64,000 nt of DNA, taken from positions 186,001-250,000 of the forward strand of contig JADLSH010000113.1 of assembly GCA_016169945.1 (NCBI GenBank), written 5' to 3'. This document shows positions 1 to 11,260 of this stretch, piece by piece; position 1 is the first letter of the stretch, and the number at the start of each line of letters is the position of its first letter. Source of the DNA: Trachythela sp. YZ-2020. Taxonomy: Eukaryota; Cnidaria; Anthozoa; Malacalcyonacea; Clavulariidae. Made by a program: the position numbers and the translations under genes. A model generated the notes under the pieces. The model ran no database searches, was not told the origin of the DNA, and saw only the letters and a list, made by a program, of their open reading frames with translations.

Positions 1-545
1 TAAACTTCCACTCACAATTCTATATTTATTTGCTACATATATAATGAAATAATTTTCTCACTCTGATAACTGCAAGTTGATCACAATCTGCTGCACGATA
101 GTGCTTAGTGAAACCCAACAATTTCCTCTTCTTTCGACTCTCGATCAATACTGTATTTTAGGTAGCACCTGACTTTCTTACTTGTAAAAGGGAAACCATT
201 GAACCCACCCCGGGGGTTAGATATAGGTTTAATGTAAACCTACTAAGATTTCCAGGGAACTCGAGAGTTGCTTTTCACCCAACGTCGGATTTGAACTAAT
301 CTAAAAATCCGGCAACCATGGTTCCACACAGTCATAAAAGAGATGCACTTTCTTTGTGATCCTATAATAATTTATATAATGCGTAGTTAAAATTAACTAT
401 GAAATAAGATTATATTTATGTAGAGAATATGTGGGAGTGGTATATCATTTAAATTTTATGGCTCCAGAATGGCTGTTGAACCTCTTTCAAAACATAATCA
501 TATCCGAATAATCTTGTTGTATTATGGTTATTATATATAATTAAG

Positions 546-730
546 GTTCATATAAGCCGCCGTGGTTTGTGTCTGAACTACCTGAAAAAGATTACTGAAA
601 AACACTTCAATATTATTTTAGAGTGAACGCCCTTCGTCAAGACATTAGTTATTACGGACTTCCTTACGAAGGACCATCACTCGAAACGTCGAAATGTTTT
701 TAACTTTTTCAGGTAGTTCAGACACAAACC
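546..730. mobile_element. Foldback element, family A
   Basis: The ends are inverted copies of TGGTTTGTGTCTGAACTACC followed by TGAAAAAG. The inside is a second inverted pair around the motif CCCTTCGTC. The same architecture recurs near 13510, 24905, 42185, 54775 and 63105. There is no coding capacity, so this is a non-autonomous MITE-like element. Its right end runs directly into the 80-bp tandem array, whose unit contains the same terminal sequence. Confidence 0.75.
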
Positions 731-1295
731 ACGACAACTTGTTGTAGAGTACTACCTACACTGGACCACCACGTTTGAGATATCTTTTTCAGGTTGTTCA
801 GACACAAACCATGACAGCTTATTGTAGAATACTACCTACACTGTACCCCCACGTTTGAGATATCTTTTTCAGGTAGTTCAGACACAAACCACTGCAGCTT
901 ATTGTAGAATACTACCTACACTGGACCACCACGTTTGAGATATCTTTTTCAGGTTGTTCAGACACAAACCATGACAGCTTATTGTAGAATACTACCTACA
1001 CTGGACCACCACGTTTGAGATATATTTTTCAGGTAGTTCAGACACAAACCACGGCAGCTTATTGTAGAATACTACCTACACAGAACCTCCACGTTTGAGA
1101 TTGTTTTCAGGTAGTTCAGACACAACCACGACAGCTTATTGTAGAATACTGTGATGGTATATCGAGTGTGGGGGTCCAGTGTAGGCAGTGATGAAAAATA
1201 TTCCTCAAGGATTAAGCAGCTAACTACCTGGCAAATTAGATGCTCAATCTTTAAAAAAAATTAACACTACCTACACTGGACCCCCACGTTTGAGA
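700..1295. repeat. 80-bp tandem array, first copy
   Basis: About seven degenerate units of roughly 80 bp are present. Each contains AGGTAGTTCAGACACAAACC, then GCTTATTGTAGAATACTACC, then CACGTTTGAGATATC. The array reads in the opposite direction to the large array at 39.9-42.2 kb. The unit end equals the end of foldback family A. Confidence 0.85.
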
Positions 1296-2866
1296 TATTA
1301 TAATATCATTGTCTTCATTCCATGGTAATATGGTATACAATAAACATCCATAAATTAAGCCGACTTAATTGGATTTCTCTTGAAATACTAGTTTGGGAAG
1401 TTATGTCACACTAAAGCGTATTTCTTAAGTTAAATTTCTCGATAAATTAGCTCAAATATAAGATACCCTGGGACTACAAATTATTCATATTTTTGTCCTA
1501 TATCAAAGTGTTTTGAAGGCACGTCGTCGAGCTTCCCCGCATCGGATCTTAACTCTTGAATACTTAACTACGCGCACGTAGGCCGAAACGTGTGAATATG
1601 AGATTGATGGGTGCATATAATCCGTCTATATGTAAACAATGGCAAGATAGTGTGAGAAAAGAAATAGTGTATTAACGGGAATGTTCAACTGCAACAAAAT
1701 GAGCAATAGGTATAACATTAGTCTGAAGATGAATTGGAATAAATTCGAAATATTACTTTGAAATTTTTGCCTTCTCTCGTTTTTCTCAAATTTGTTTCGT
1801 CCTATACTTTATGAATTTATCGGCAGGCAATAGAGTTTGGACATATAAAGATATTTTGATATAAAAGAATTTGATTAGGTAGAGTAATTTTGTACATTAA
1901 CATAACAAAAGAAAGGAAGACGATGTCATTCCACGAATCAGAATTCTGAGTAAACCAATGAAGACAATAGTCGTGGGTAGTGAATCGTTGACGAGAGTCG
2001 AGACAAAAGTAGAAAAAATATCAAAATAAGGAAATGTCCACACTCCACAGTTCCAAAAGGCAAACTGTTGGACGGCTAAGAAGAACAAAGCAACGTTTAT
2101 CATCTTCGACAAAGAGCGTCGTCAACTGCACCATTATTATTTTTCACTGGCTGGTGGCAATGGTGATACCTACCATAAAGAAAGAGTACTCCCTAACTAA
2201 ACCCAAACCACCCCACTATTGCTACGGCCCAATGGTTTCCATGTAACCCGAGGGGACCCCTTGTCCAGTAATAAGCAGAAGAATGGGGGCACCTTACTTC
2301 TCCATCGTTGACCGATGCTGGAAGGCGTAATGATGAGACAAGGAGAGACGTGGTATTCTCAGAATAAGCGTTACAAGACAGACGATCGTGCAGATCAACT
2401 TCAGACCTCTTGACCCTCAACTTTACCATCGACTCTCGCACGTTCCACGATCCTCGCTCCTCGACTGTCTCTTTATCCAAGCTTTCAACTTACAGGAAGT
2501 TATAAAGACAAAGACAAGCCTTGAACAACACGACCCTGACGCCCACTCAGGTTATTAATGACGTCGAGAATGACGTACTCTAACAAAACTTCCACAACTT
2601 GTTTTCGAAAGAAGAGAAATTATTCGCTAATAAACAACGCAACAACTAAGACGTGCTATCATAGCGCTGAGGGTTAAAACATAAAATTTGTTGGAGTTTA
2701 AGCTGTTTTACTGTATTTGTACTTAAAGGTTTGTATTTGTTATAGATTTCAAATTTGTGGGTGATTTGAGTAGGCAATAAGGAAGTTTTTAGTGTATAGT
2801 ATTTAGAGACGGGAAGTCGCTGATATGCACTTTGTTTAACTTAACAAACTTTGCGGTAATAGTGTA

Positions 2867-3070
2867 AGTTTCACTAAGCACTATCGTGCAGGGTCAACCT
2901 GCAGTTATCAGAGTGAGAAAATAAGGTTAATTCTTTTCATTATATGTAGTAGTCTTGTATTTGGTGGCAAATAGATAGAATTGAGAGATTTATTTCAATT
3001 TTCTTGCTCCTATAAGTGTCAACATTTCTGAAGTTGACCATCATCCGCTGCCCTGTAACGCTGATACTGT
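2867..3070. mobile_element. Inverted-repeat MITE, family B
   Basis: The termini are inverted copies of TTTCA(C/G)TAAGC followed by a CAGCAGATGGTGGTCAAC-like segment. The middle is AT-rich and includes GAGAAAATAATGTTAATTC and a GGTGGCAAATAAATAGAATTG-like stretch. It is non-coding. At least ten copies lie in this window, in introns and between genes. Confidence 0.75.
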
Positions 3071-4604
3071 ATATAACAAGATTTCCGTGTTTTCTTTATA
3101 GTTATTCCTGAGCTCAGAGAGAAGAATATGAATCGAACTTGTGTGTCTAATATTTCAGGTAAGCATGTCGTGGGTGTATTGTGTTGCATTACGCTATTTT
3201 GTCAACTTTACCACCTAACTGTTCAGTTATAAAGATCGCGAGAAAATGATCAGTTTAGTATAGTGGTGTATATATGGATTTGAATTTGACATTTGAATCA
3301 TACGATATCAAATTCCTCTTATGATGGCTTTTAAATGAATTTATGTTGTATTGCGCTATTTTGTCACAGTCCGTACAGGTAACGTGTTCATTTTATATAT
3401 CGCGCGATAATTATCAGTGTATAGTATAATTATGGTATAAAATAGGATACAATGTTTTGATTGCTATTTTCATAATATTTGCTATATTGCAAGGTAGTTA
3501 TATTAATATACCAAGGATCGAAAGTAAAAATGAACTTTGTCAATATTCATGCATATGCTAGATACGACGTGTTACGTGTAATTCATTATATATATGGTGC
3601 AATACAATTTAATCCCATTAAACTATGAGATTTCGTCAGTGGTATACAACATTAGTAAATTATTTAGTGGTAGCTAATGCTAATATATGTATAGAGGACA
3701 ACTAACCTCTATTTTGAAGTGCAATATATAGAAGAGGTTTGAAATCGTATATCACGTTTCCTGAGCAATAGAAGCTATAATCCCAATAATATATTATACT
3801 TGTACAATACTATGATTAATGTACAATCTCATTTATTTATGTGATATGATCAGTAGTGTACAAGATTCGTCACTACGTAATAGCTAATGAATGTAGGTAA
3901 AATTGAAAGAGAAAGGATATATGAAATATTGAAACCGTATATCGCCAGGCCATGCTGCCAGGGTTAATCTAGAGAAACCCTAGTTTGGGGTCAAAACGTA
4001 AGCTAAGGTTGATAATCACGAGTGTTTATGCGGGAAGAGCTTTGAAACACGAGACATTGTTTTTGTCGTCTTCAATCCTCTGTCAACATGAAATTATCTC
4101 AAGTAGGATAGTCGAATTTTGACCTTAAAGTTCGCACCGCTGTGTCGACTTTCTGTCATTGTGCCGATGGGCGATGAAACAATAAACAGCAGATTATAGA
4201 GTGCAATGTCAAATCCATGCCACCAGACTTTTACAGTAGCATTAGAGTAGAAGTTTGAGCATGTATACTGTACCATAGTATTGTACTTTTATATACTTCA
4301 TCAGTTAATTAGCGTATCAGATTACTTGAATATTATATAATACAATTTACCGCTATAGAGACTCGTATATGGATTATAATTACAATACAAAGGCAGGATG
4401 CTTTTCCAAAATTAAATATGAACTCACTGCCTTAGAGGGACTTTACCCTGAAACGCTCTCAAACTTAACCCACGCTAGCTATTCATTGGCTCGTGTTTTG
4501 GCAGTAAGGCTAGCCTGCGTAGTCACTTTTCCTGCCCGCGCCTCAAACCCAACCCAGCTAACCAGGCTAAATGTGTATGTGTTTCGTTCAATATTCAACA
4601 ATAA

Positions 4605-4765
4605 TTGGGTTTCACTGAGAACTATCGTGCAGCGGATGGTGGTCAACCTGCAGTCGTTTTTTTTATATGAATTGAGAGATGTATTTGCTCCGACAAGCGT
4701 CAAAATTTCTGAAGTTGACTGCCATCTGTTGTCGTCACGTAACTCTCACTGACACCGTGATGAAA
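4605..4765. mobile_element. MITE family B, shortened copy
   Basis: The left end reads GGGTTTCACTGAGAACTATC and the right end carries the inverse GTTGACTGCCATCTGTTG motif and a GAAACCC end. The AT-rich centre is shortened. The overlapping 127-codon open frame is accounted for by this element and is not a gene. Confidence 0.65.
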
Positions 4766-5499
4766 CCCAACCTTTATAGTTTTTTATCTGTTTGCTCAGT
4801 GGGCGGTGTATTTATTCGTGCACGAAGTCAGGACTTGTTTATGAGCGGTTTGTTGAAACGAGATTTAAATACAACTGATAATGTTGATCTTGTCGGCACG
4901 CTCTATCACTTGTGACGTCATACCCTTACAGATGTTAGCACAAACAAGCGCGTTGTATAAGCTGCGTGGAGTCACGCGTGGATCACGATCTCATCAGATC
5001 ACATGAAAGTCAGGTGTGCATACACTATAGATTAACGGACACTCTATCTAGCGTTTATCACGAATTAACAGACACTCATTGAGGTTCCCAAACGACACGA
5101 CAATATATTCCTTTACTGAAATATTTAATCAAACCTTCATCCAAATAGACACATCTATTTCTCTAATTGATGAAAATTTCAAACGTTCCCCGTTGATATC
5201 CGGTCAATTTGAAATACAACTGTATATATTTAATATCAGATTATCAGAATAAGTAACAAGTTCGCTGAACTCAATTCTAGTTCTAACATGTTAGTCAAGT
5301 TTTAAGAACGTTTAAATACCATTTTATGACTTTTGTATTTTATTGTGTTGCTTTGTTCTTTGAAAATATGGCTTTGTATTGTCTATCGAACATATACTCT
5401 ACTTTTAATCCTTTGCATTAGTAATAGTCGTATACATAATGTAAATATCAAGATTTTTCTCGACATCTCGTTCGATAGGATTAATAGTAGAAGGTGTTA

Positions 5500-5690
5500 G
5501 TGGATGCCGAACTTGCGGTTAATGCTCGGTTGTAGCTCAGTTGGTTATAGCGCTGCACCGGAATCGCAGGGCCACAGGTTCAATTCCACAGGTTCAGAGG
5601 GCCTAAGTTGCATTTTTCGCAACTGCTCCTGGCTAGGTCTAAAAAATGTATATAAATTTCCGTTCGAGTATTCCATCTACAAACACCTTC
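5500..5690 (+). mobile_element. tRNA-headed SINE, family E
   Basis: The head has a tRNA-like A box (GTAGCTCAGTTGGTTATAGC) and a B-box-like segment damaged by an extra ACAGGTTCA. It is followed by a body reading TTGCATTTTTCGCAAC and GCTCCTGGCTAGGTCTAAAA. The same head and body recur at 17365-17609, where the insertion boundaries are clear. The anticodon loop is not canonical, so this is a retroelement and not a tRNA gene. Confidence 0.75.
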
Positions 5691-5833
5691 TAGTATATAA
5701 AATGTAGTTTAATGAATTTGTTTGTGTCAACATTTCTGAAGTGCACCACAATCTGTTGCCTTATAACGCTTACTGGATTAATCTATTTCATCTTATAGAT
5801 TATAGATATTGTAATCTTTACAATTAACTTAAC

Positions 5834-6946
5834 ATGAATCTACTTCATGTTATAGATTATGGCTATTACGATCCTAGCTTGCTTCAACGTAACGACTCAA
5901 TGGGTAGCCGTTCATCATTGTATGATTCACCTGTGCACAGCCAGAACCAGCTGAGTGAGTGGGTGAAGGCGAGCATCCTGGGGGACTGGAACCAAGTAAA
6001 TTTTGACTATTTACCAGACCCTTCAATTAACAACACACACGGTCAGGCAGATCTTCAAAGTCAATTATTGGTGTACAAGACCCAGCAGATTGCGCAATCT
6101 CGCAGCTTTGATGATTGTTCGTGTTCATCTTATTCATCAGACGTGCCACATTGTACATGTGATACTACGAAAACTGAACAATTGAAATCAAGGTAATATT
6201 TTTAACAATAAAATATTCTGGGCATCTTCTATTCTGCCATGGCTAGACGATTTTATCCACTCTATCATATTATTCGCACGGATTATGATCCGCACTTACG
6301 AATCAGAGTGTTCTCCACACACACAGAGATTTATAACAACAATTATTATTATTTCAGTTTGGAACAAGATCCAATGTCAATGAAACCAAACTACAAGATA
6401 GCTCCAGACAACTGGCTCAGTGAATTTGAATACAATCGTATTCAAAAAGAGAAACTACTTCAATCCCTAGCTGTCCCAGATCCAAGCCTCGAGTACCCTT
6501 ACTACCTTAATTACGAGAGCAGTATATACGAACAGGAAGTGCCACAAACCTTACCCCTACTAAATCCCATCGCTGAAAAGTCGCCGGCGTTTATCGGGTT
6601 ACAACGAGTCCCAAAGGCTAGTGAGCCATCATACAATGTGCCTAGCCCTATTACCAGCCCTGTACTGAAGACAAAATCCTCGCGACCAAGACTATGCCAT
6701 TACCTATTCGAGTTATTGGCCAACCCAACACTATACTCAAATATAATCGAGTGGGTGGATCAGGAAAAAGGAGTATTCAAGTTCTTAAACTCCTCAGAAG
6801 TTGCATCACAATGGGGACGAAGAAGAAATAAACCTCATATGAAATATGAAAACTTCGCCAGGTCGTTACGGACCTATATTGCAAAGGGTATCTTAACCAA
6901 ACCCAGAAGTAAACTGGTCTATCGGTTCACAAGCAAGGTTTACTAG
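5834..6946 (+). CDS. ETS-domain transcription factor A
   Basis: Predicted coding exons are 5834-6192 and 6358-6946, joined in phase 2 across a 165-bp intron (GTAATA...TTTCAG), giving 315 aa. The last ~85 residues are an ETS DNA-binding domain. WVDQEKGVFKF and WGRRRNKPHMKYENFARSLR match the family, and both DNA-contacting arginines of the recognition helix (RSLR) are present. The rest is low-complexity, with a WVKASI segment and a Cys cluster (CSCSSYSS...CTC) just before the splice. ETS gene B on the other strand near 38 kb has the same exon plan, Cys cluster and domain, so the two are paralogues. Subfamily placement is uncertain; ESE/ELF-like and Spi-like features mix. The start is uncertain: the B gene has a tiny first coding exon, and a plausible acceptor lies at about 5855, so a first exon may be missing upstream. 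Confidence 0.88.
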
Positions 6947-8864
6947 ACCCTATCTAGCATTTGCTGGCCGAATGTTGGGCGATTTTTCCACCTTAAGGAA
7001 AGGAGTGTTTCACTGATACGATATCAGGATATTTGCTTTGCTAACACAGAAGTGTGGCAATTTAAAATGCTTACAAAGTATTTAAGAACTTTATAATGCA
7101 GGCTTTGCCAAACTTTAGATGCTTAATATATAGTATTGAAGTATTTTAGATGGGCATTGCCTTAAGGCAATTTTAGATGGTTAGTATTCATTTATCTCTT
7201 GTTGATTTGACTGAACTGAGCACATGAATGTTTTACATATATTATTGATTCCAGTATTTAACTTCGATTTTTATGCTACTTTAATCAATACATAACATGA
7301 GTGATCCCAAGGTTCCTTTAAAAGGAATGAAATTTTGTATGATAATTTTTTGCATCCAAAATGCAGAGCCTTAGTTTTCGTAATTTTTAAGTCTTCTATA
7401 ACACAATGCATGATGCTCGTTCAGTCTTTCCAAGAGATTGTTGAATTCGACAATCAATGTTAGTTCGTACAACAAAACATTGAAAATCATCGTTAATGCC
7501 AGACAAATGCTTTAATCCTAGTGTACTAACACCACAGCTAAAAGCACGGCTTTAGATTTACCCAGTTCAGGCACGCCGCTATCATCAGAGAGGGAAGTAC
7601 ATCAGCGTGTTAGTCTCTTACACTGCACAGGAAAACAATGTACAGTAAGTAAGACTAGGTCATATAGAGACACACAATTCCTTTCTGGTGCATGGTTTTC
7701 CTTAGGAAAGAACATTTTCAAATAGGCGTTGTATTTTGGGGACAATTACATAACTTTAGCGTATATTGTTGCGTCAGAAAGGTAATCTAAAGTTCAGCTA
7801 AGAAAGTGCACAAATTGCGTTTTATTTCATTGCCAAACTTACGATCCGCGGATCATCACCGCGGATGATTGCGGATCATCACCGATGCATATTAAAACAT
7901 GCATCAACATGATGCGATCAACAGTTTTCTAATGCTACAAGCATACATGTATAATGTATTTTTCACATCTTATACATACTTCGTAAAAGGTTTTTATTAT
8001 AGAGTAGTTTTGTATTATTAAACGAAGAATTCATGGCACTGTTGAACGGTTGCTTATGAACAGGATTCATTCAGTGGGTTTCAGTAAGCGTTACAGGGCA
8101 GCAGATGGTGGTCAACTTCAGAAATGTTAACACTTATATAGAAAAGCAAAAAACAAAACTACATCTTGCTTAATTCAAATATATTAAGACCACTAGAGAG
8201 AACAGAATTCACATGTTTTCATTCTGATAACTATACCGCTAACCATCTGCTGTACGATAGTGCTATAAGTGAAATCTACTATATAATTATAGTAATTTAA
8301 ATACGTCAATAACTTAAATGTTTTAAGATATAATTTTCATAATTTTGTAGTAATTTATAACATTGTTATAAAGAACTCAAAGTTCTGTTGAACAGAATCT
8401 TTTGAGCAGGATTTTATAGTAGATTAGTTATTTAGTTGCAATAAAGATTTTTACATATAATTTGTGTATTTAGTGTTTCTTTTCTTGTTTAAACATTTTG
8501 ACAAGTAGTTTTGATGGTGTATTTTACACTGGATAGCTCCAATGGTTAGCGTTATCAGTTCTAAAGTTATAGACTTCTTTCAAACAGACAGAATTTTGAA
8601 TCGTAAGGTCCCTGTAATGAAATTTTATTGCCATATTTTAGAACTACAAGAATTTAAGATCGAATTAGAGTTACGTGCAGTAAGTACTTAAAGAAAGAGG
8701 CAACGTATGTTATTTTTTATTTTATATTCAACTGTTTATGCAATAGGAGCAAACAAAGTTTATAGTCTTAAGTTAACTGTGGCCTTTTCATATCGTTCCT
8801 TTTCATTATAACTGTTCTATTCCTCTCAATTCTCATACACAGGTTCCTTCAACAAAGTTCCAAA
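6947..8864. other. Downstream region of ETS gene A, no other gene seen
   Basis: This AT-rich stretch contains the probable 3' UTR of ETS gene A and one family B MITE at 8077-8280. A short GC-rich mirror-like run of GCGGATCATCACC repeats sits at about 7846-7890. AATAAA occurs at about 8441, which is far for the 3' end. No exon-like frames were found. Confidence 0.5.
8077..8280. mobile_element. MITE family B
   Basis: It begins GTGGGTTTCAGTAAGCGTTA, continues through CAGCAGATGGTGGTCAAC, and ends with the inverse CATCTGCTGTACGATAGTGC. The two ends differ slightly in the outer 20 bases, as in other copies. Confidence 0.75.
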
Positions 8865-9530
8865 TTTAGATCTCAAGCGATGACTTTCTCTTTTTCCAAC
8901 AACTGAGTTTCCAAATGCTGTTTCTCCCGGCTTTCCTGGCTTTCCAGCCGAAGTCGATGTACCCGCGCAATGGTTTTTTCATGACAGAAATACATCCACT
9001 TGGGGGCAACCCACTGATCTGAAAATATAAGTGGGGCAACCCTGTGGAGCTGACGTGACGTAGTTAATTTCCATAGCAACGAGGCAGCCAATCACAGGAA
9101 GTTTGAGAAACATTTTAACCAATCAAAATAAACTATAAGATATAGATCAAGCTTGTTTAAACTTAGTTCTGAACTTTACAAAGAAAAGGTAGTCCCAAAT
9201 AATTTAATAAGAGGTCAAAGATATCTTAATTCTATCTTATATACGAGTAAAATAAGACAAATACCTTGTGAAATGTCTTCTTTATGAGTCCAAATACCTG
9301 AATGTATTGTTTAAATGAAACTGAAAAACGTCCGCATATTATAGCTATATGTAGTATTTGATCTCGCGTAACTATAAGTATTGAATGTATAAAGAAAGAA
9401 TTTTTCATCGCCCCAGGACTTGATTACATTTTTGCTAACTCACACCAGTTTATAAATAATTAATTAAAATCGCAACACAAGTAATTTCTCGCACAGTAAA
9501 TGTGAAACTAATACTTATAGATAAACAGTG
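8865..9530 (-). repeat. Left arm of imperfect inverted duplication
   Basis: Read on the minus strand, this segment matches 10010-11260 read on the plus strand. Shared landmarks in order are TAATTTCTCGCGCAG-like, ATTAGTTTCATAAATG-like, CCAGGGCTTGATGA-like, AAACGTCCGCATATA, GAGTCCAAATACCTG, GAGTAAAATAAGACAAA, GATTGGTTAAAATG, GGCTGCCTCGTTGCTAT and AACTACGTCACGTCA. The arms differ by many substitutions and small indels, so the duplication is not recent. Confidence 0.85.
8979..9113 (-). pseudogene. Diverged copy of small signal-peptide ORF
   Basis: In the left arm the same ATG opens a 44-codon frame. Its first 21 residues (MFLKLPVIGCLVAMEINYVT plus S) match the right-arm ORF with three differences. 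After that the frames diverge and this one stops early, while the DNA homology continues in another frame to about 8870. It could be a decayed copy, or the open frame may be incidental to a conserved regulatory segment; the sequence does not decide. Confidence 0.4.
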
Positions 9531-10009
9531 TTTGTTAATTTGTCCTTTTTTTGAACCTCACGTAATATTTTGTTGCGTTAATAATGTTGTATCTACAATC
9601 TTGGACATATCTGGTTGAGAGCACTTCATATGGACCCAGATGAACCCATTAAGGACCCAGATGAACCATTAAGGACCCAGACAACATTAAGGACCATTAA
9701 GGGCCCAGATGAAAAACACCGTATAAGGTGATTCTGGCATTCCTTATTAAAGATTATTATTATATAGTTTATCCTGTGTTACAACATGTTCAAAACCTGC
9801 CTCTCCCAACTCAATGTTGAGTTCGTGTCATAGTAAATTACCAAAAGTAGTTTTGGGGGTTGTTCGCAATATTGAACTGGGGAAGAGGATTGTAGTCTTC
9901 AAAAGATTGTAGTCTTAGAATGAAAGGAAGGCAGGGAGAGATGTCCATAATACGAAGAGGTTGGATCTTACGGTTGTTTACCGATATTTCATGATTGAAA
10001 AACTTAAAA
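9531..10009. other. Spacer between inverted arms
   Basis: No gene was seen. It includes a short degenerate tandem run of GGACCCAGATGAACCATTAA at about 9630-9710. Confidence 0.5.
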
Positions 10010-10404
10010 CGTCACAATCCCTATAGGTATTAGTTTCATAAATGCTGCGCGAAAAATTACTTATGTGGCGATGCTAATTAAACAACAAAAATCTCATCAA
10101 GCCCTGGCTATGAAATATTTTCTTTTGTACTTCCAATACTTAGTTACGCGAAGAAAAAGGCTATATATATGCGGACGTTTTCCAATTTGTTTAAACAATA
10201 CACACAGGTATTTGGACTCAACAGTGCAAGACATTTCAAAAGGTATCAAACTTTGTCTTATTTTACTCACATATAACATAGAATTAACATCACTTAAACC
10301 TCATAATTAAACTATCTGGGGCTACTTTTCTGCATAAAAAGTCTGCATTATTTTCTTAAGCTTATGATTCGATTTTACAAGATGCTTTTATTCTATACGG
10401 TTGT

Positions 10405-10972
10405 CACTAGCGTACAGCAGATGGTAGTCAACCTGCAGTTATCAGAGTACGAAAATAATGTTAATTCTTTTCATTATATAGATAGATAGATAGATAAACT
10501 TTATTTAAACACGCTGACCCCGTCAACTGAAGCTGATTTCCACGAGGGGCGTGCGGAAAGTATACAGAAAGAATTTTGATTTTAAATCCATTTACATAAT
10601 AATATAGTATTATATATATAAACAAACTAAGGTAATAATCTATATATAGGTATAATTGACATCTATGTTTTCAGTTAGCTATCAATCAATGTGAGTAGCG
10701 ATTTTTTTCGAAAGCGGAAGAAAAAAGATTTTTTTTCTCTTAATTTCTTTAGAATAGAATTCCAAAGGTGTGCTCCGTCATACACGAAACTTTTTCTTTT
10801 TTTATTATTATTTGTTCATATTATTAGCATGGTTGACCACTGCAGTAGTCCGGTCTTTGGTGCTCAATAAATAGAATTGAGAGAGGAGCTTTTTTTTTCT
10901 GCTATAACTTTGCTCCTATAAGTGCCAACCATCTGCTGTCCTGCAACGCTTTATACTGAAACCCACCAGACG
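10405..10972. mobile_element. MITE family B, split by a later insertion
   Basis: The left half runs from the GTACAGCAGATGGTAGTCAAC end to TTTTCATTATAT at about 10481. The right half resumes near AGTAGTC at about 10843 and ends at CTGAAACCCACC. The element is absent from the left arm of the inverted duplication, so it arrived after the duplication. Confidence 0.75.
10482..10843 (-). mobile_element. 3' end of a non-LTR retroelement
   Basis: Read on the minus strand it ends in AATAAAGTTTATCTATCTAT, a polyadenylation-like hexamer followed by a TCTA microsatellite tail. Just before it lies a GGAAATCAGCTTCAGTTGAC segment. This looks like a 5'-truncated LINE or SINE tail. It is inserted inside the family B MITE. 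Confidence 0.6.
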
Positions 10973-11019
10973 ACTTTACGTCACCTTTACTTTGTCTATC
11001 TTATAGTTGATTGGTTAAA

Positions 11020-11259
11020 ATGTTTCTCAAACTGTTCGTGATTGGCTGCCTCGTTGCTATTGAGATCAACTACGTCACGTCAATGTTACCACCATGTTCG
11101 TGGGATCCACGGTTCTGTGTAAATGGAAGAATAAGTTCAGCTGGAAAATGGCGCCCCATGGGCTCACAAACTGGAAACTCGGTTAATGTTAGGAAGAGAA
11201 ATTATCGCTGGAAGCAAAAAATTGGAGATTCGCTTGAAGACCCAGAGTTTGAGAAATGA
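11020..11259 (+). CDS. Small putative secreted protein in the inverted duplication
   Basis: This is a 79-codon single-exon frame from an ATG. Residues 1-21 (MFLKLFVIGCLVAIEINYVT plus S) form a plausible signal peptide with one Lys and a hydrophobic core. The remainder is about 58 residues, basic in the middle (VRKRNYRWKQK) with only two cysteines, and matches no family I know. In its favour, the leader is conserved in the left-arm copy. Against it, the body is not, and the leader DNA carries CCAAT, X-box-like and CRE-like motifs that could explain conservation without coding. Function is unknown. Confidence 0.35.
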   Translation: MFLKLFVIGCLVAIEINYVTSMLPPCSWDPRFCVNGRISSAGKWRPMGSQTGNSVNVRKRNYRWKQKIGDSLEDPEFEK

Positions 11260-11260
11260 A

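Larger units (their letters stand above)
1..5833. other. Gene-free region rich in small repeats
   Basis: No convincing exon is visible. The region holds a foldback element, an 80-bp tandem array, several copies of a roughly 200-bp inverted-repeat element (a partial one near 60-120) and a tRNA-headed SINE just before ETS gene A. Small open frames at 1897-2480 are hydrophobic or low in information and match no family I recognise. A first coding exon of ETS gene A may lie here unrecognised. Confidence 0.6.
10010..11260 (+). repeat. Right arm of imperfect inverted duplication
   Basis: This is the partner of 8865-9530. It is longer because a family B MITE, itself split by a retroelement fragment, interrupts it at about 10405-10972. 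Homology resumes exactly after the insertion at TCTATCTTATAGTTGATTGG. The right arm carries the longer small-protein frame. Confidence 0.85.

Noticed and set aside
1897..2112. Hydrophobic minus-strand frame as a receptor or transporter remnant
   Set aside because: The helices do not carry motifs of any family I can name, and neighbouring frames do not extend it.
4369..4752. 127-codon frame starting MDYNYNTKAG as first exon of ETS gene A
   Set aside because: There is no suitable GT donor in phase, and most of it is the family B MITE.
5526..5600. tRNA gene at the GTAGCTCAGTTGGTTATAGC head (and its twin at 17444-17515)
   Set aside because: The anticodon loop lacks the expected U33 and proper pairing, and the same non-tRNA body follows both copies, so these are SINE heads.
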